Assembly (NCBI GenBank): GCA_964644045.1
Contig: CAZXUK010000001.1
Location: 1-64,000, forward strand
Length of the DNA: 64,000 nt
DNA from: JAIOTG01 sp964644045
GTDB taxonomy: Bacteria; Patescibacteriota; Patescibacteriia; Patescibacteriales; JAGXOH01
Direction of reading: 5' to 3'
Part shown: in pieces, positions 15,256 through 23,371 of the stretch
Position numbering within the stretch: the stretch's first letter is position 1
Layout of the letters: each line of letters begins with the position of its first letter
Translations under genes and position numbers: made by a program
The notes under the pieces: generated by a model
Database searches by the model: none
Told to the model about the DNA's origin: nothing
Seen by the model: only the letters and a program-made list of their open reading frames with translations

Positions 15256-16422
15256 ATGAATATTTTTTTATTCTTAAGCACGATTTTTTTATTGACTTTT
15301 ATAATTGGTAAAGGCATAGAAAAAATCCGGGTTCCCTGGATTTTTGCCGCCCTAATTTTGGGCGCTTTGGCAGCTGTTTACAACCCTTTTCAAAGCTTAA
15401 CTGATTCTGACTCTTTTGAGTTTTTAGCTGAACTGGGAATGTATTTCCTGCTTTTTATGATCGGGCTGGATATAAACCTCACTAAACTCAAGAAAAAAAG
15501 CGGTTTTATATTTCGAGCCACTTTTTTTATTATTTTCCTAGAAGCTATCCTGGGAAGCACTCTTATTCATTTTTTATTCGGATACGGATGGGGTGTCTCT
15601 TCTTTAGTGGCCCTTTCTTTTGCCACAGTGGGGGAAGCTATTTTGATTCCCATCCTGGATGAATTTAAAATAACCAAAACCAAGCTGGGCCAATCAATTA
15701 TCAGCATCGGGGCTCTGGACGATATTATTGAAATCTCGGTTTTAATTACGGTAATAATAGTGATCGGAGGCACAAGCGGAAGCAGTTTTAATGCTGCCGG
15801 TATGGCTTTATCCTTGATTCTCTTGCTAATCTTGGCTTTACTTTTGGTTAATTTTAAAAAAAGCAAGGAATATTTTAAATTTTTTAATATAAAAACCTTG
15901 TTCCTCTTTACGGTTTTTATCTTCTTTTTATTTATAGGGATCGGAAGCTATGCCGAGGCCGGGGCACTGGGCGCTTTGCTGGCCGGAATCAGTATTAAAA
16001 ATCTCTTGCCGGCTAAAAAACTAAAAATGATTGAAACCGAGATCAAAACTTTGAGCTACGGCCTGTTCGCCCCGATTTTCTTTTTTTGGGTGGGCCTGGA
16101 AATGGATATGGGCTACCTGGCAACCGCGCCCCTGATTGTTTTAGCTTTGGTTTTAGTCACTAAAGGAGCTAAAATTTTGGGAAGCTTGATTGTGGGTAAA
16201 AAAGAATTGGGATTAAAAAGGTCCATACTTCTGGGAATCGGCTTATCCGTCCGCTTTAGCACAAGTATTATTATCATAAAAATACTTTTTAATAATAATA
16301 TTATAGACACTCAGCTTTACTCCGTGATCATTGCTTCCAGTATTGTTTTTAAATTCATAGTTCCCCTTCTTTTTGCCAATCTTTTGGTGCGCTGGGAAAT
16401 AAAAAAACCCAAAACCGCTTAA
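15256..16422 (+). CDS. CPA2-family cation/proton antiporter
   Basis: This integral membrane protein (388 aa, about 11-12 hydrophobic segments) belongs to the KefB/NapA-like Na+ or K+/H+ antiporters. Visible marks are the N-terminal KIRVPWIFAALILGALAA helix, LLFMIGLDINL, the paired aspartates in GALDDIIEIS (ion-binding site of CPA2) and AEAGALGALLAGISI. There is no cytosolic TrkA-N/RCK domain, so it is the short membrane-only form. Thirteen bases separate it from the P-type ATPase, so the two probably form one ion-homeostasis operon. Ion specificity cannot be read from the sequence. Confidence 0.88.
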   Translation: MNIFLFLSTIFLLTFIIGKGIEKIRVPWIFAALILGALAAVYNPFQSLTDSDSFEFLAELGMYFLLFMIGLDINLTKLKKKSGFIFRATFFIIFLEAILGSTLIHFLFGYGWGVSSLVALSFATVGEAILIPILDEFKITKTKLGQSIISIGALDDIIEISVLITVIIVIGGTSGSSFNAAGMALSLILLLILALLLVNFKKSKEYFKFFNIKTLFLFTVFIFFLFIGIGSYAEAGALGALLAGISIKNLLPAKKLKMIETEIKTLSYGLFAPIFFFWVGLEMDMGYLATAPLIVLALVLVTKGAKILGSLIVGKKELGLKRSILLGIGLSVRFSTSIIIIKILFNNNIIDTQLYSVIIASSIVFKFIVPLLFANLLVRWEIKKPKTA

Positions 16423-16435
16423 TATTAAATTATTT

Positions 16436-18919
16436 ATGACTCAAAAAATAAAAGGACTTAGTTCAAAAGAAGCCCAAAAAAGATTAGATCAATACGGTCC
16501 CAATAAAATCAAAAGGACTCAAAAAATAAATCCTATTAAAATTTTAATTTCTCAATTCAAATCCCCTTTGATCATTATTTTGATCATAGCCGCGATTATT
16601 TCTTTTTTGGTTAACTATTATCAAGGCGAAAATTATGTGGATTCGACCTTAATTGTGATCATAGTTTTAGCTTCCGGGGTCGCCGGATTTATTCAGGATT
16701 ACAAAGCGGAAAAAGCGATCGAGGCCTTGAAAAAAATGGCCACCCCCAAAGCCAAAGTTATTCGGGGGGGAAAAGAAAGAGAGGTCAAGGCCTGGCAGAT
16801 CGTGCCCGGGGATATAATCGTTTTGGAGGGCGGAGATGTAATCCCGGCTGATGCCAAAATCCTAAAAGGAAAAGCGGAAATCAATGAATCGGTCCTGACC
16901 GGAGAATCCAAAGCCGTACACAAACAAAAAGATAAATATATCTATTCCAGTTGCAGTGTTTTGTCCGGAAGGTTAAAGGCCGAGGTTCACGCCACGGGTA
17001 TGAAAACTAAAGTGGGGAGAATTGCGGAGAAAATGCAGAATATTCAAGAAGAAAAAACCCCTTTTCAAAAACACATGCACAAGTTCAGCAATAAATTGGT
17101 AGTGGGGACCGGGTTTATTATTCTTTTAACTTTTTTAGCCGGCTTTGCCAAATTCGGCTGGCTGCAAACCGGTTTAATCGCGGTGTCTTTGGCTGTGGCC
17201 GCCATACCCGAAGGTCTCCCCGCGGTTATCACCCTGGCTCTTTCCTTGGGGGCTAAAAGTATGGTGGCCCGCAACGCCCTGATCCGAAAACTGGCCACCA
17301 CCGAATCCATCGGCAGCATCAACACCATCTGCACCGACAAAACCGGCACTCTTACTCAAGGAAATATGAAAGTTAAGAATATTTGGAGTAACGAGCATAA
17401 TAATGCGATTAAAAATATTTCCTACCAATGCGCTTATTACTGCAATGATGCCAAACAAATTTACAAAGAAGGAGAAAAAAAATGGGTGGGGGATGAAACC
17501 GAGATCGCTTTAAAACAATACGCTCAAAAAGAAATAAAAAAAGAGGGTCAAAGAAACGGAGAGATATCTTTTACCAGTAAAAGAAAAATGATGACCGTGA
17601 TGCAGACCCTGGACAAAAACAAATGGATCTTCTCCAAAGGGGCTCCGGAGGTCATAATCGAAAAATGCGATAAAGTGGCCACTCCCGGGGGAAACAAAAA
17701 ATTAAGCCAAACCGAAAAAGAAAAAATTTTGAAAAAAAACAAAAAACTGGCCTCCCAGAGTTATCGCGTCTTGGCTTTAGCTTATAAAAAAAGCGGAAAA
17801 TTAACTGAAGATAACCTAATTTTTATCTCCTTAATTTATCTTAACGATCCGGTGCGCAAAGAAGCTAAAAAATCGGTTAAGGAGTGCCAAAATGCCGGAA
17901 TCAGAACCATTATGATAACCGGAGACAATCCCTTAACCGCCCAATCCATAGCCCGAAAAGTGGGGATAACAAGTCCGGAAGTCTATATCGGCGAAGACTT
18001 GGAGAAATTAAAAGGGGCTGAAATTGATAAACTTTTAGCCAAAGGCAATAACATTTTCGCCCGCACCTCTCCTTTTCATAAATTAAAGCTCTTAACTTCC
18101 TTACAAAACCAGGGCCAAGTAGTGGCCATGACCGGAGACGGAGTAAATGACGCTCTGGCCCTGAAAAAATCAGATGTAGGGGTGGCTATGGGCACTAAAG
18201 GCACCGAAGTTTCCAAACAAGCCAGTGATATAATCCTTTTGGACGACAATTTCGCCACTATTAGAAACGCCATCCAGGAGGGCAGGCGAATTTTTGATAA
18301 TATCCGCAAATTCGTAAATTATCTGTTAACCTGTAATCTGGCCGAAGTTTTAGTAATATTGGTAGCCACTTTAACTCTTCCCTTTGTGGCCTTATTCCCG
18401 GTACAGATCTTATGGATCAATTTGATCACAGACGGCTTAGTGGCCCTGGCTCTTTCTGTGGATCCGGCTCGTCCGGATGTTATGTCACGCCAACCCCGGA
18501 ACTCCCGAGAAGGGATTATAAACAAAGAGTTGGGTATCTTAATAATCAGCAACGGCCTCTTGATGTCCGTAATCCTACTGGCAATCTTTTTCCTTACCCT
18601 GAACTTGAATTGGGGGCAGGAAAAAACGCGAACCATAATTTTTACCGGCTTTATCTTATTTGAATTTGTTCGTTTAGGAGTAATCAAATACAACGAACAT
18701 CTTCATTCCTTAAAAGACTGGGTCGCCAATAAGTTCCTGGTTTTATCTTTACTTCTTTCTTTGGGCTTACAACTTCTCATAATTTATACTCCTCTGGCCC
18801 ATTATTTTAAGATCGTGGCCCTGGGGTGGTTGGAATGGGCGACTTTAATAGGTTTTACCGTAATCGGTTTTATTTTGGGAATTATTACTACCAAAATAGT
18901 TCATAAATTTATTAAATAA
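16436..18919 (+). CDS. P2A-type cation (probably calcium) ATPase
   Basis: The 827-residue pump has the standard order. It starts with the cation ATPase N-domain (GLSSKEAQKRLDQYGPN) and an actuator domain with LTGES. TM4 carries PEGLP, and the phosphorylation site is CTDKTGTLTQG near residue 300. The nucleotide-binding domain has KGAPE, then MTGDGVNDALALKKSDVG. TM6 carries NLITDGLVALAL. The PEGL, TM5 NLAEV and TM6 N..TD residues match the Ca2+ sites of SERCA-like pumps. It is encoded 13 bases after the antiporter. Mg2+ or Mn2+ transport is a less likely alternative. Confidence 0.92.
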   Translation: MTQKIKGLSSKEAQKRLDQYGPNKIKRTQKINPIKILISQFKSPLIIILIIAAIISFLVNYYQGENYVDSTLIVIIVLASGVAGFIQDYKAEKAIEALKKMATPKAKVIRGGKEREVKAWQIVPGDIIVLEGGDVIPADAKILKGKAEINESVLTGESKAVHKQKDKYIYSSCSVLSGRLKAEVHATGMKTKVGRIAEKMQNIQEEKTPFQKHMHKFSNKLVVGTGFIILLTFLAGFAKFGWLQTGLIAVSLAVAAIPEGLPAVITLALSLGAKSMVARNALIRKLATTESIGSINTICTDKTGTLTQGNMKVKNIWSNEHNNAIKNISYQCAYYCNDAKQIYKEGEKKWVGDETEIALKQYAQKEIKKEGQRNGEISFTSKRKMMTVMQTLDKNKWIFSKGAPEVIIEKCDKVATPGGNKKLSQTEKEKILKKNKKLASQSYRVLALAYKKSGKLTEDNLIFISLIYLNDPVRKEAKKSVKECQNAGIRTIMITGDNPLTAQSIARKVGITSPEVYIGEDLEKLKGAEIDKLLAKGNNIFARTSPFHKLKLLTSLQNQGQVVAMTGDGVNDALALKKSDVGVAMGTKGTEVSKQASDIILLDDNFATIRNAIQEGRRIFDNIRKFVNYLLTCNLAEVLVILVATLTLPFVALFPVQILWINLITDGLVALALSVDPARPDVMSRQPRNSREGIINKELGILIISNGLLMSVILLAIFFLTLNLNWGQEKTRTIIFTGFILFEFVRLGVIKYNEHLHSLKDWVANKFLVLSLLLSLGLQLLIIYTPLAHYFKIVALGWLEWATLIGFTVIGFILGIITTKIVHKFIK

Positions 18920-18959
18920 CTAATCCGCCAAAAAGTGTGTACTAAAACAAAAAAAGCTC

Positions 18960-18987
18960 TTGACAAAATTTCTAAATATGTTATTAT
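18960..18987 (+). promoter_or_regulatory. Strong promoter of the GC-rich transcript
   Basis: A consensus TTGACA (18960-18965) is followed after 16 bases by TATTAT (18982-18987), with an overlapping TATATT (18985-18990). No gene of more than 50 codons with convincing features follows before the terminator at 19651. Confidence 0.7.
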
Positions 18988-19083
18988 ATTTTTTGTTCTT
19001 TTCATTTGAGGAATTTGGCTAAGGCATAGGGTCTTAGTTTAAATCCTCATTTTTTAATACCTTTTTTGCCTAAGGAGGCGCCC

Positions 19084-19221
19084 ATGATTATCAGAGGACC
19101 GTGTGAAACCGCAAAGACATTAAAGAATTTTGACGGCACCATCACCCGCCCGGCCTATCGCCACGGCCCGGTGCTTGCCAAGGGCAACACCATGGCCATT
19201 GCAAGCGCCGGCACCCATTGA
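19084..19221 (+). CDS. Possible small ORF in GC-rich transcript
   Basis: A 45-codon frame starts at ATG after a strong ribosome-binding sequence (TAAGGAGG, 7-8 bases upstream). A 16-codon frame at 19233-19283 has a near-copy of the same start context (GGAGACGCCCATGATT against GGAGGCGCCCATGATT). The 45-residue product matches no family I know and has no membrane segment. The repeated start context is the only reason to list it. It could equally be part of RNA structure. Confidence 0.25.
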   Translation: MIIRGPCETAKTLKNFDGTITRPAYRHGPVLAKGNTMAIASAGTH

Positions 19222-19650
19222 CGGAGACGCCCATGATTCAAATCATCGGAACCGGGGAAACCTGGGTTTCAGGATTTATCTGACCGGACTAATACCGGTC
19301 TGGCATCCTCCCAAAGGCACTGAGAGCCGGCGTAGACGCCATCGATCAGCCCGAATAATCCCCCCTGAAAAAACGCGCGCGCAAAATCGGGGGAATCGCG
19401 GGTATCGCAAGGCAATATCGGCGACCGGGTAACCGCAAGTGGCCACGAAAAAGTTCGCCGCGCGGACTACACCCACACGCCCATCACAGCAGCCGGACAC
19501 ACCGGGAGGATGCCTTTTCTTCAGGCAAAAAGGCCGGACACCGGGGAAAAATGTTTACCCCCGGACAAAAACCGGCCAGGCGAATTGAGGGGCACAGACC
19601 AAGTCTGGGCCACCCAAAGCGCCGAAAAAAAACAAAAAACAAAATCAACC

Positions 19651-19683
19651 GAGGTTGTCATCAATGACAACCTCTTTTTTTTA
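19651..19683 (+). terminator. Terminator of the GC-rich transcript
   Basis: A perfect 11-bp stem GAGGTTGTCAT/ATGACAACCTC has a 2-base loop plus flanking pairs, followed by nine T. Confidence 0.85.
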
Positions 19684-19696
19684 TTCTTAAAAAATT

Positions 19697-19724
19697 AAGA
19701 ATATATATTCGAATATATATTCTT
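19697..19724. other. Perfect 28-bp AT-rich palindrome
   Basis: The sequence from AAGAATATATATTC to its exact reverse complement is uninterrupted. It lies between the RNA terminator and the uvrA leader. It could be a cruciform, an operator or a second terminator, but there is no adjacent promoter to decide. Confidence 0.5.
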
Positions 19725-19745
19725 TTTAAAAACCAACTTCCTACC

Positions 19746-19878
19746 CTGCCCTAAAAACTAATATCTAATTTCTAATTTCTAATCCCTAATCTCTAAAACC
19801 CTAAAAACTAACCCCTAATACCTAATCCCTAATCTCTAAAACCCTAAAAACTAATCCTTAAAACCTAACACCTAACCT
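19746..19878 (+). repeat. Telomere-like low-complexity repeats (CTAATCCCTAAAACC type)
   Basis: Irregular repeats of CTAATCCCTAA, CTAAAACC and CTAACACC fill the gap before uvrA. Short blocks of the same kind occur at 30128-30178 and around 54240-54275. They have no coding potential. Confidence 0.7.
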
Positions 19879-19880
19879 CC

Positions 19881-19909
19881 TTGCTTCCTAAGCAAATTTC
19901 CTGTATAAT
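19881..19909 (+). promoter_or_regulatory. Promoter of uvrA
   Basis: TTGCTT (19881-19886) and TATAAT (19904-19909) are spaced by 17 bases, 34 bases before the uvrA start. No LexA-type box is evident next to it. Confidence 0.65.
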
Positions 19910-19942
19910 TATTTTCTAATTAACATACTTAACAAACTAAAA

Positions 19943-22804
19943 ATGGCTAATCAAAACAACTCCAAAATCAAAATTAAAGGAGCCCGGGTTCATAATTTAA
20001 AAAACATTGACGTGGAGCTTCCCCGCCAAAAAATGGTGGTCCTAACCGGACTTTCCGGTTCGGGCAAATCCAGCCTGGCTTTTGACACTCTTTATGCCGA
20101 AGGCCAAAGAAGGTATGTGGAATCCTTGTCCGCCTATGCCCGTCAATTTATCGGAGTAATGGATAAGCCGGATGTAGACTCTATTGAAGGCCTTTCCCCG
20201 GCCATCTCTATTGACCAGAAATCAACCACTCATAATCCCCGCTCTACAGTGGGCACGGTTACGGAAATTTATGATTATCTTCGCCTTCTTTTTGCCCGCA
20301 TCGGAATTCCGCACTGTCCTAAGTGCGGGAAAAAAATTAAACAATATTCTGTAGATGAAATTGCGGATAAAATTTTGGAAAAATATCCGGGGGAGGAAAT
20401 TCTCATTCTGGCTCCCTTGGTGCGAGACAAAAAAGGAGAACATAAAAATATCTTGGACAATGTAGCCCAAGCCGGTTACTCCCGCATCCGCTTTGATAAA
20501 AAAATTTATACCCTGGAGGAAGCTAAGGAACAAGAAGTAAATAAACAAAAAAAACACAGCTTAGAAGTGATTGTAGATAAAATTAAAATCAATACTGACA
20601 AGGAAGATGTCTCCCGCCTGAGCGAAGCGGTAGAAAAAGCCTTGGAGCTCTCCGGGGGCTTAATATCTTCGGCTCCGGCAGAAAACAAAAAAGGAGAAGA
20701 AAAACTTTTTTCCCAAGAATTTGCCTGCCCGGATTGTGATATCAGCTTACCACAACTTGAGCCCAGACATTTTTCTTTTAATTCTCCGCACGGAGCTTGT
20801 CCCAAATGTACGGGGTTGGGAACCAAACTGGAAATGGATCCGAAGATCATTCTTAATCCCAAACTGACTATTGCCCAAGGAGGAATCAAGCCCATCTCTC
20901 ATAATCTTTCCGGACAAACTTGGATACTCCGAATCCTGGGAACCGTAGCCGGAGAACACGGCTTTGATCTCAATACTCCTATCAAAGACTTAAGCCGGGA
21001 ACAACTTAATGTGATCTTATACGGCTCTAAAGACAAAACCTATAATATTGAGTATGATGGAGAAAAATTAAGCGGGGAATTCACCACCAATTTTGAAGGT
21101 ATTATTCCCAATCTGGAAAGGCGATATTGGCAGACCGAATCCGAATATATCCGCAAAGAAATAGGCAAGTATATGAGGGAATTCAAATGTCCGGCTTGCA
21201 AGGGCAAAAGATTAAAACCGGAAATTTTAGGAGTAAAAATAGATGGCTTATCAATTTATGATATTTCTTCCCGAGATATCACCAAAATCAAAAAATTTTT
21301 CCTGAATTTGGAAAAAGGAAAAAAACTAAACGCCAAAAACAAAAAAATATCTTCTCAGATCATTAAAGAAATCAAATCCCGCCTGGATTTTCTCCTTAAT
21401 GTGGGCTTGGACTATTTAACTTTAGACAGAGCGGCCAAAAGTTTATCCGGAGGGGAGGCGCAAAGAATCAGACTGGCAACCCAAATCGGTTCAGCCCTGA
21501 CCGGAGTTTTGTATATTTTGGATGAGCCCTCCATAGGTCTTCACCAAAGAGATATTGATAAACTTATAAAAACTTTAAAAAACCTTAAAAAATTAGGCAA
21601 TACCGTGGTGGTGGTAGAACATGACGAAAATATCATCACCTCCTCGGACTGGATTGCGGATATTGGTCCCGGGGCCGGAGAACACGGAGGTAAACTGGTG
21701 GCTGCCGGTACCCCGGCTCATATCAAAAAAAATACTAAATCCTTAACCGGCCAATATTTATCCGGCAAAAAATCCATCCCTGTTCCCAAAAAATTCCGCA
21801 CGGGAAACGGCCAAACCCTGTCCATTATTAACGCCCGTGAACATAATTTGAAAAATATTAATGTTGATTTTCCTTTGGGGAGATTCATATCCTTAACCGG
21901 AGTTTCCGGTTCAGGCAAATCCACTTTAATGAGCGATATCCTGGCCCGCGCTCTGGCGCAAAAATTTTATAGAGCCAAAAACGAGCCCGGAGCCCATGAC
22001 CGCATTGAAGGTTTAAGATATATAGATAAAATTATTGACATAGACCAATCTCCCATCGGCCGGACTCCCCGCTCCAACCCGGCCACCTATACCGGCGCTT
22101 TTACTCCTATTCGCGAACTATTTGCCTCTACTCCGGAAGCCAAGATCAGGGGCTACAAACCTGGGCGCTTCTCTTTTAATGTGGTGGGCGGAAGATGCGA
22201 GGCCTGCCGGGGAGACGGAATGATAAAAATAGAAATGCAATTTTTACCCGATGTTTACGTGGATTGCGAAGTCTGCCATGGAAAACGCTACAATAAAGAA
22301 GCTTTGGAAATAACTTATAAAGGCAAAAACATTGCCGATGTTCTGGAAATGACAGTGGAAGAGGGTTTGGATTTTTTTGAAAACATTCCGGCGGTGGAAC
22401 AAAAACTAAAACTGCTCCAAGAAGTGGGCCTGGGCTACATTCGCCTGGGTCAATCGGCCACCACCTTGTCCGGAGGAGAAGCGCAAAGAATCAAGTTAGC
22501 CACAGAGCTGGCTCGCAGATCCACGGGCAGAACTTTCTATATTTTGGACGAGCCCACCACCGGTCTTCATTTTGCCGATATTAAAAACCTCTTGGCTGTC
22601 TTAAACAAATTAGTGGATAAAGGCAATACCGTACTTATAATCGAACACAATTTGGATGTGATCAAATCAGCTGATTGGCTGATTGATCTGGGGCCTGAAG
22701 GAGGAGACAAAGGAGGAAAAATTGTCGCCCAAGGAACTCCTAAACAAGTAGCTGATATCAAGAAAAGTTATACCGGACAATATTTAAAGGGAATATTTGA
22801 TTAG
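19943..22804 (+). CDS. uvrA: Excinuclease ABC subunit A
   Basis: UvrA is the damage-recognition ATPase of nucleotide excision repair. The protein (953 aa, normal size) contains two ABC modules. Walker A motifs are GLSGSGKSS (near 34) and GVSGSGKST (near 655), and signatures are LSGGEAQRIRLATQIG and LSGGEAQRIKLATEL. The Walker B motifs (LYILDEPSIGLHQRD, FYILDEPTTGLHFAD) are intact. Zinc sites CPDC...CPKC and CEAC...CEVC are complete. UvrB and UvrC are not in the window. Confidence 0.97.
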   Translation: MANQNNSKIKIKGARVHNLKNIDVELPRQKMVVLTGLSGSGKSSLAFDTLYAEGQRRYVESLSAYARQFIGVMDKPDVDSIEGLSPAISIDQKSTTHNPRSTVGTVTEIYDYLRLLFARIGIPHCPKCGKKIKQYSVDEIADKILEKYPGEEILILAPLVRDKKGEHKNILDNVAQAGYSRIRFDKKIYTLEEAKEQEVNKQKKHSLEVIVDKIKINTDKEDVSRLSEAVEKALELSGGLISSAPAENKKGEEKLFSQEFACPDCDISLPQLEPRHFSFNSPHGACPKCTGLGTKLEMDPKIILNPKLTIAQGGIKPISHNLSGQTWILRILGTVAGEHGFDLNTPIKDLSREQLNVILYGSKDKTYNIEYDGEKLSGEFTTNFEGIIPNLERRYWQTESEYIRKEIGKYMREFKCPACKGKRLKPEILGVKIDGLSIYDISSRDITKIKKFFLNLEKGKKLNAKNKKISSQIIKEIKSRLDFLLNVGLDYLTLDRAAKSLSGGEAQRIRLATQIGSALTGVLYILDEPSIGLHQRDIDKLIKTLKNLKKLGNTVVVVEHDENIITSSDWIADIGPGAGEHGGKLVAAGTPAHIKKNTKSLTGQYLSGKKSIPVPKKFRTGNGQTLSIINAREHNLKNINVDFPLGRFISLTGVSGSGKSTLMSDILARALAQKFYRAKNEPGAHDRIEGLRYIDKIIDIDQSPIGRTPRSNPATYTGAFTPIRELFASTPEAKIRGYKPGRFSFNVVGGRCEACRGDGMIKIEMQFLPDVYVDCEVCHGKRYNKEALEITYKGKNIADVLEMTVEEGLDFFENIPAVEQKLKLLQEVGLGYIRLGQSATTLSGGEAQRIKLATELARRSTGRTFYILDEPTTGLHFADIKNLLAVLNKLVDKGNTVLIIEHNLDVIKSADWLIDLGPEGGDKGGKIVAQGTPKQVADIKKSYTGQYLKGIFD

Positions 22805-22847
22805 AATGATGAATAATGAATTAAGAATCAAGAATCAAGAATTTGGT

Positions 22848-23291
22848 TTAGTCTCGGCTGTAGAGGCCGATTAACTCGGTTTGCTCTATAATCGCGCCTT
22901 CCATGGCTTGCTCTAATTCTTCTCGACTCGCGCCCTCTTCTAAATCCAATTTTTTGTCCAGGGCATAGAGACGGAAGAAATAACGATGCTCTCCGGAGGG
23001 AGGGCAAGGACCTCCGTATTCCGCGCTCCCGAAATCATTTATTCCCTGAATAGCGCCTTCGGGCACGCTGTCTTCGGAGATTTCGGCGGTAGCCGGATCA
23101 ATATTCCATAAAGTCCAATGAACAAAACTTTTCGGCATAGGAGCATCAGGGTCATCCATAATCAAAACCAAGTTTTCAGCCCCTTCGGGCACCTCGCTTA
23201 TCTGCAAATGCGGATTAATATCCTTTCCATCACATCCGTATTTGTGCGGAATAGATTGATTGTGAGAAAAAGAATTACTAATTAATTTCAT
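22848..23291 (-). CDS. YbhB/YbcL-type PEBP family protein
   Basis: The 147-residue protein is a phosphatidylethanolamine-binding-protein fold of the bacterial Raf-kinase-inhibitor-like group. The ligand-pocket motifs are VLIMDDPDAP followed by FVHWTLWNI, and YGGPCPPSGEHRYFFRLYALD. There is no signal peptide, so it is cytosolic. The biological role of this family in bacteria is poorly known. It is the last gene of a minus-strand run that begins at the permease (27341), 80 bases after the MEMO fusion. Confidence 0.92.
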   Translation of the reverse strand: MKLISNSFSHNQSIPHKYGCDGKDINPHLQISEVPEGAENLVLIMDDPDAPMPKSFVHWTLWNIDPATAEISEDSVPEGAIQGINDFGSAEYGGPCPPSGEHRYFFRLYALDKKLDLEEGASREELEQAMEGAIIEQTELIGLYSRD

Positions 23292-23371
23292 AAAATGTTA
23301 ATTGCAAATTAAATAAATAAATTTTTTATCTAAAAACTTATTTTACTTAATTTGCATATTTTACTTATTTT

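Larger units (their letters stand above)
18994..19683 (+). ncRNA. Candidate large structured RNA of unknown type
   Basis: About 690 bases lie between a good promoter and a strong terminator. After the first 90 bases the region is far richer in G and C than the rest of the window. A 5' hairpin is seen at 19008-19048 (GAGGA...TCCTC enclosing CTAAG/CTTAG). Many further hairpins follow, such as GAAACC-TG-GGTTTC (19257-19270), GACCGG-ACTAATA-CCGGTC (near 19282), GGCGT-AG-ACGCC (near 19331), CCGGGG/CCCCGG (near 19541) and CAGAC-CAA-GTCTG (near 19597). I see none of the hallmarks of tmRNA, RNase P RNA, SRP RNA or rRNA. Long ORFs here look like side effects of GC content. A decayed foreign segment is the alternative. 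Confidence 0.5.

Noticed and set aside
19130..19432. 100-codon open frame in the GC-rich region
   Set aside because: The translation is rich in Pro, Arg, Ala and His with no known motif. It overlaps other frames with better start signals, and the open frame is explained by high GC.
18994..19683. tmRNA, RNase P RNA, SRP RNA or rRNA at this locus
   Set aside because: No tRNA-like ends or T-arm, no GAGGAAAGTCC-type RNase P core, no SRP tetraloop domain and no rRNA landmarks were found by eye.
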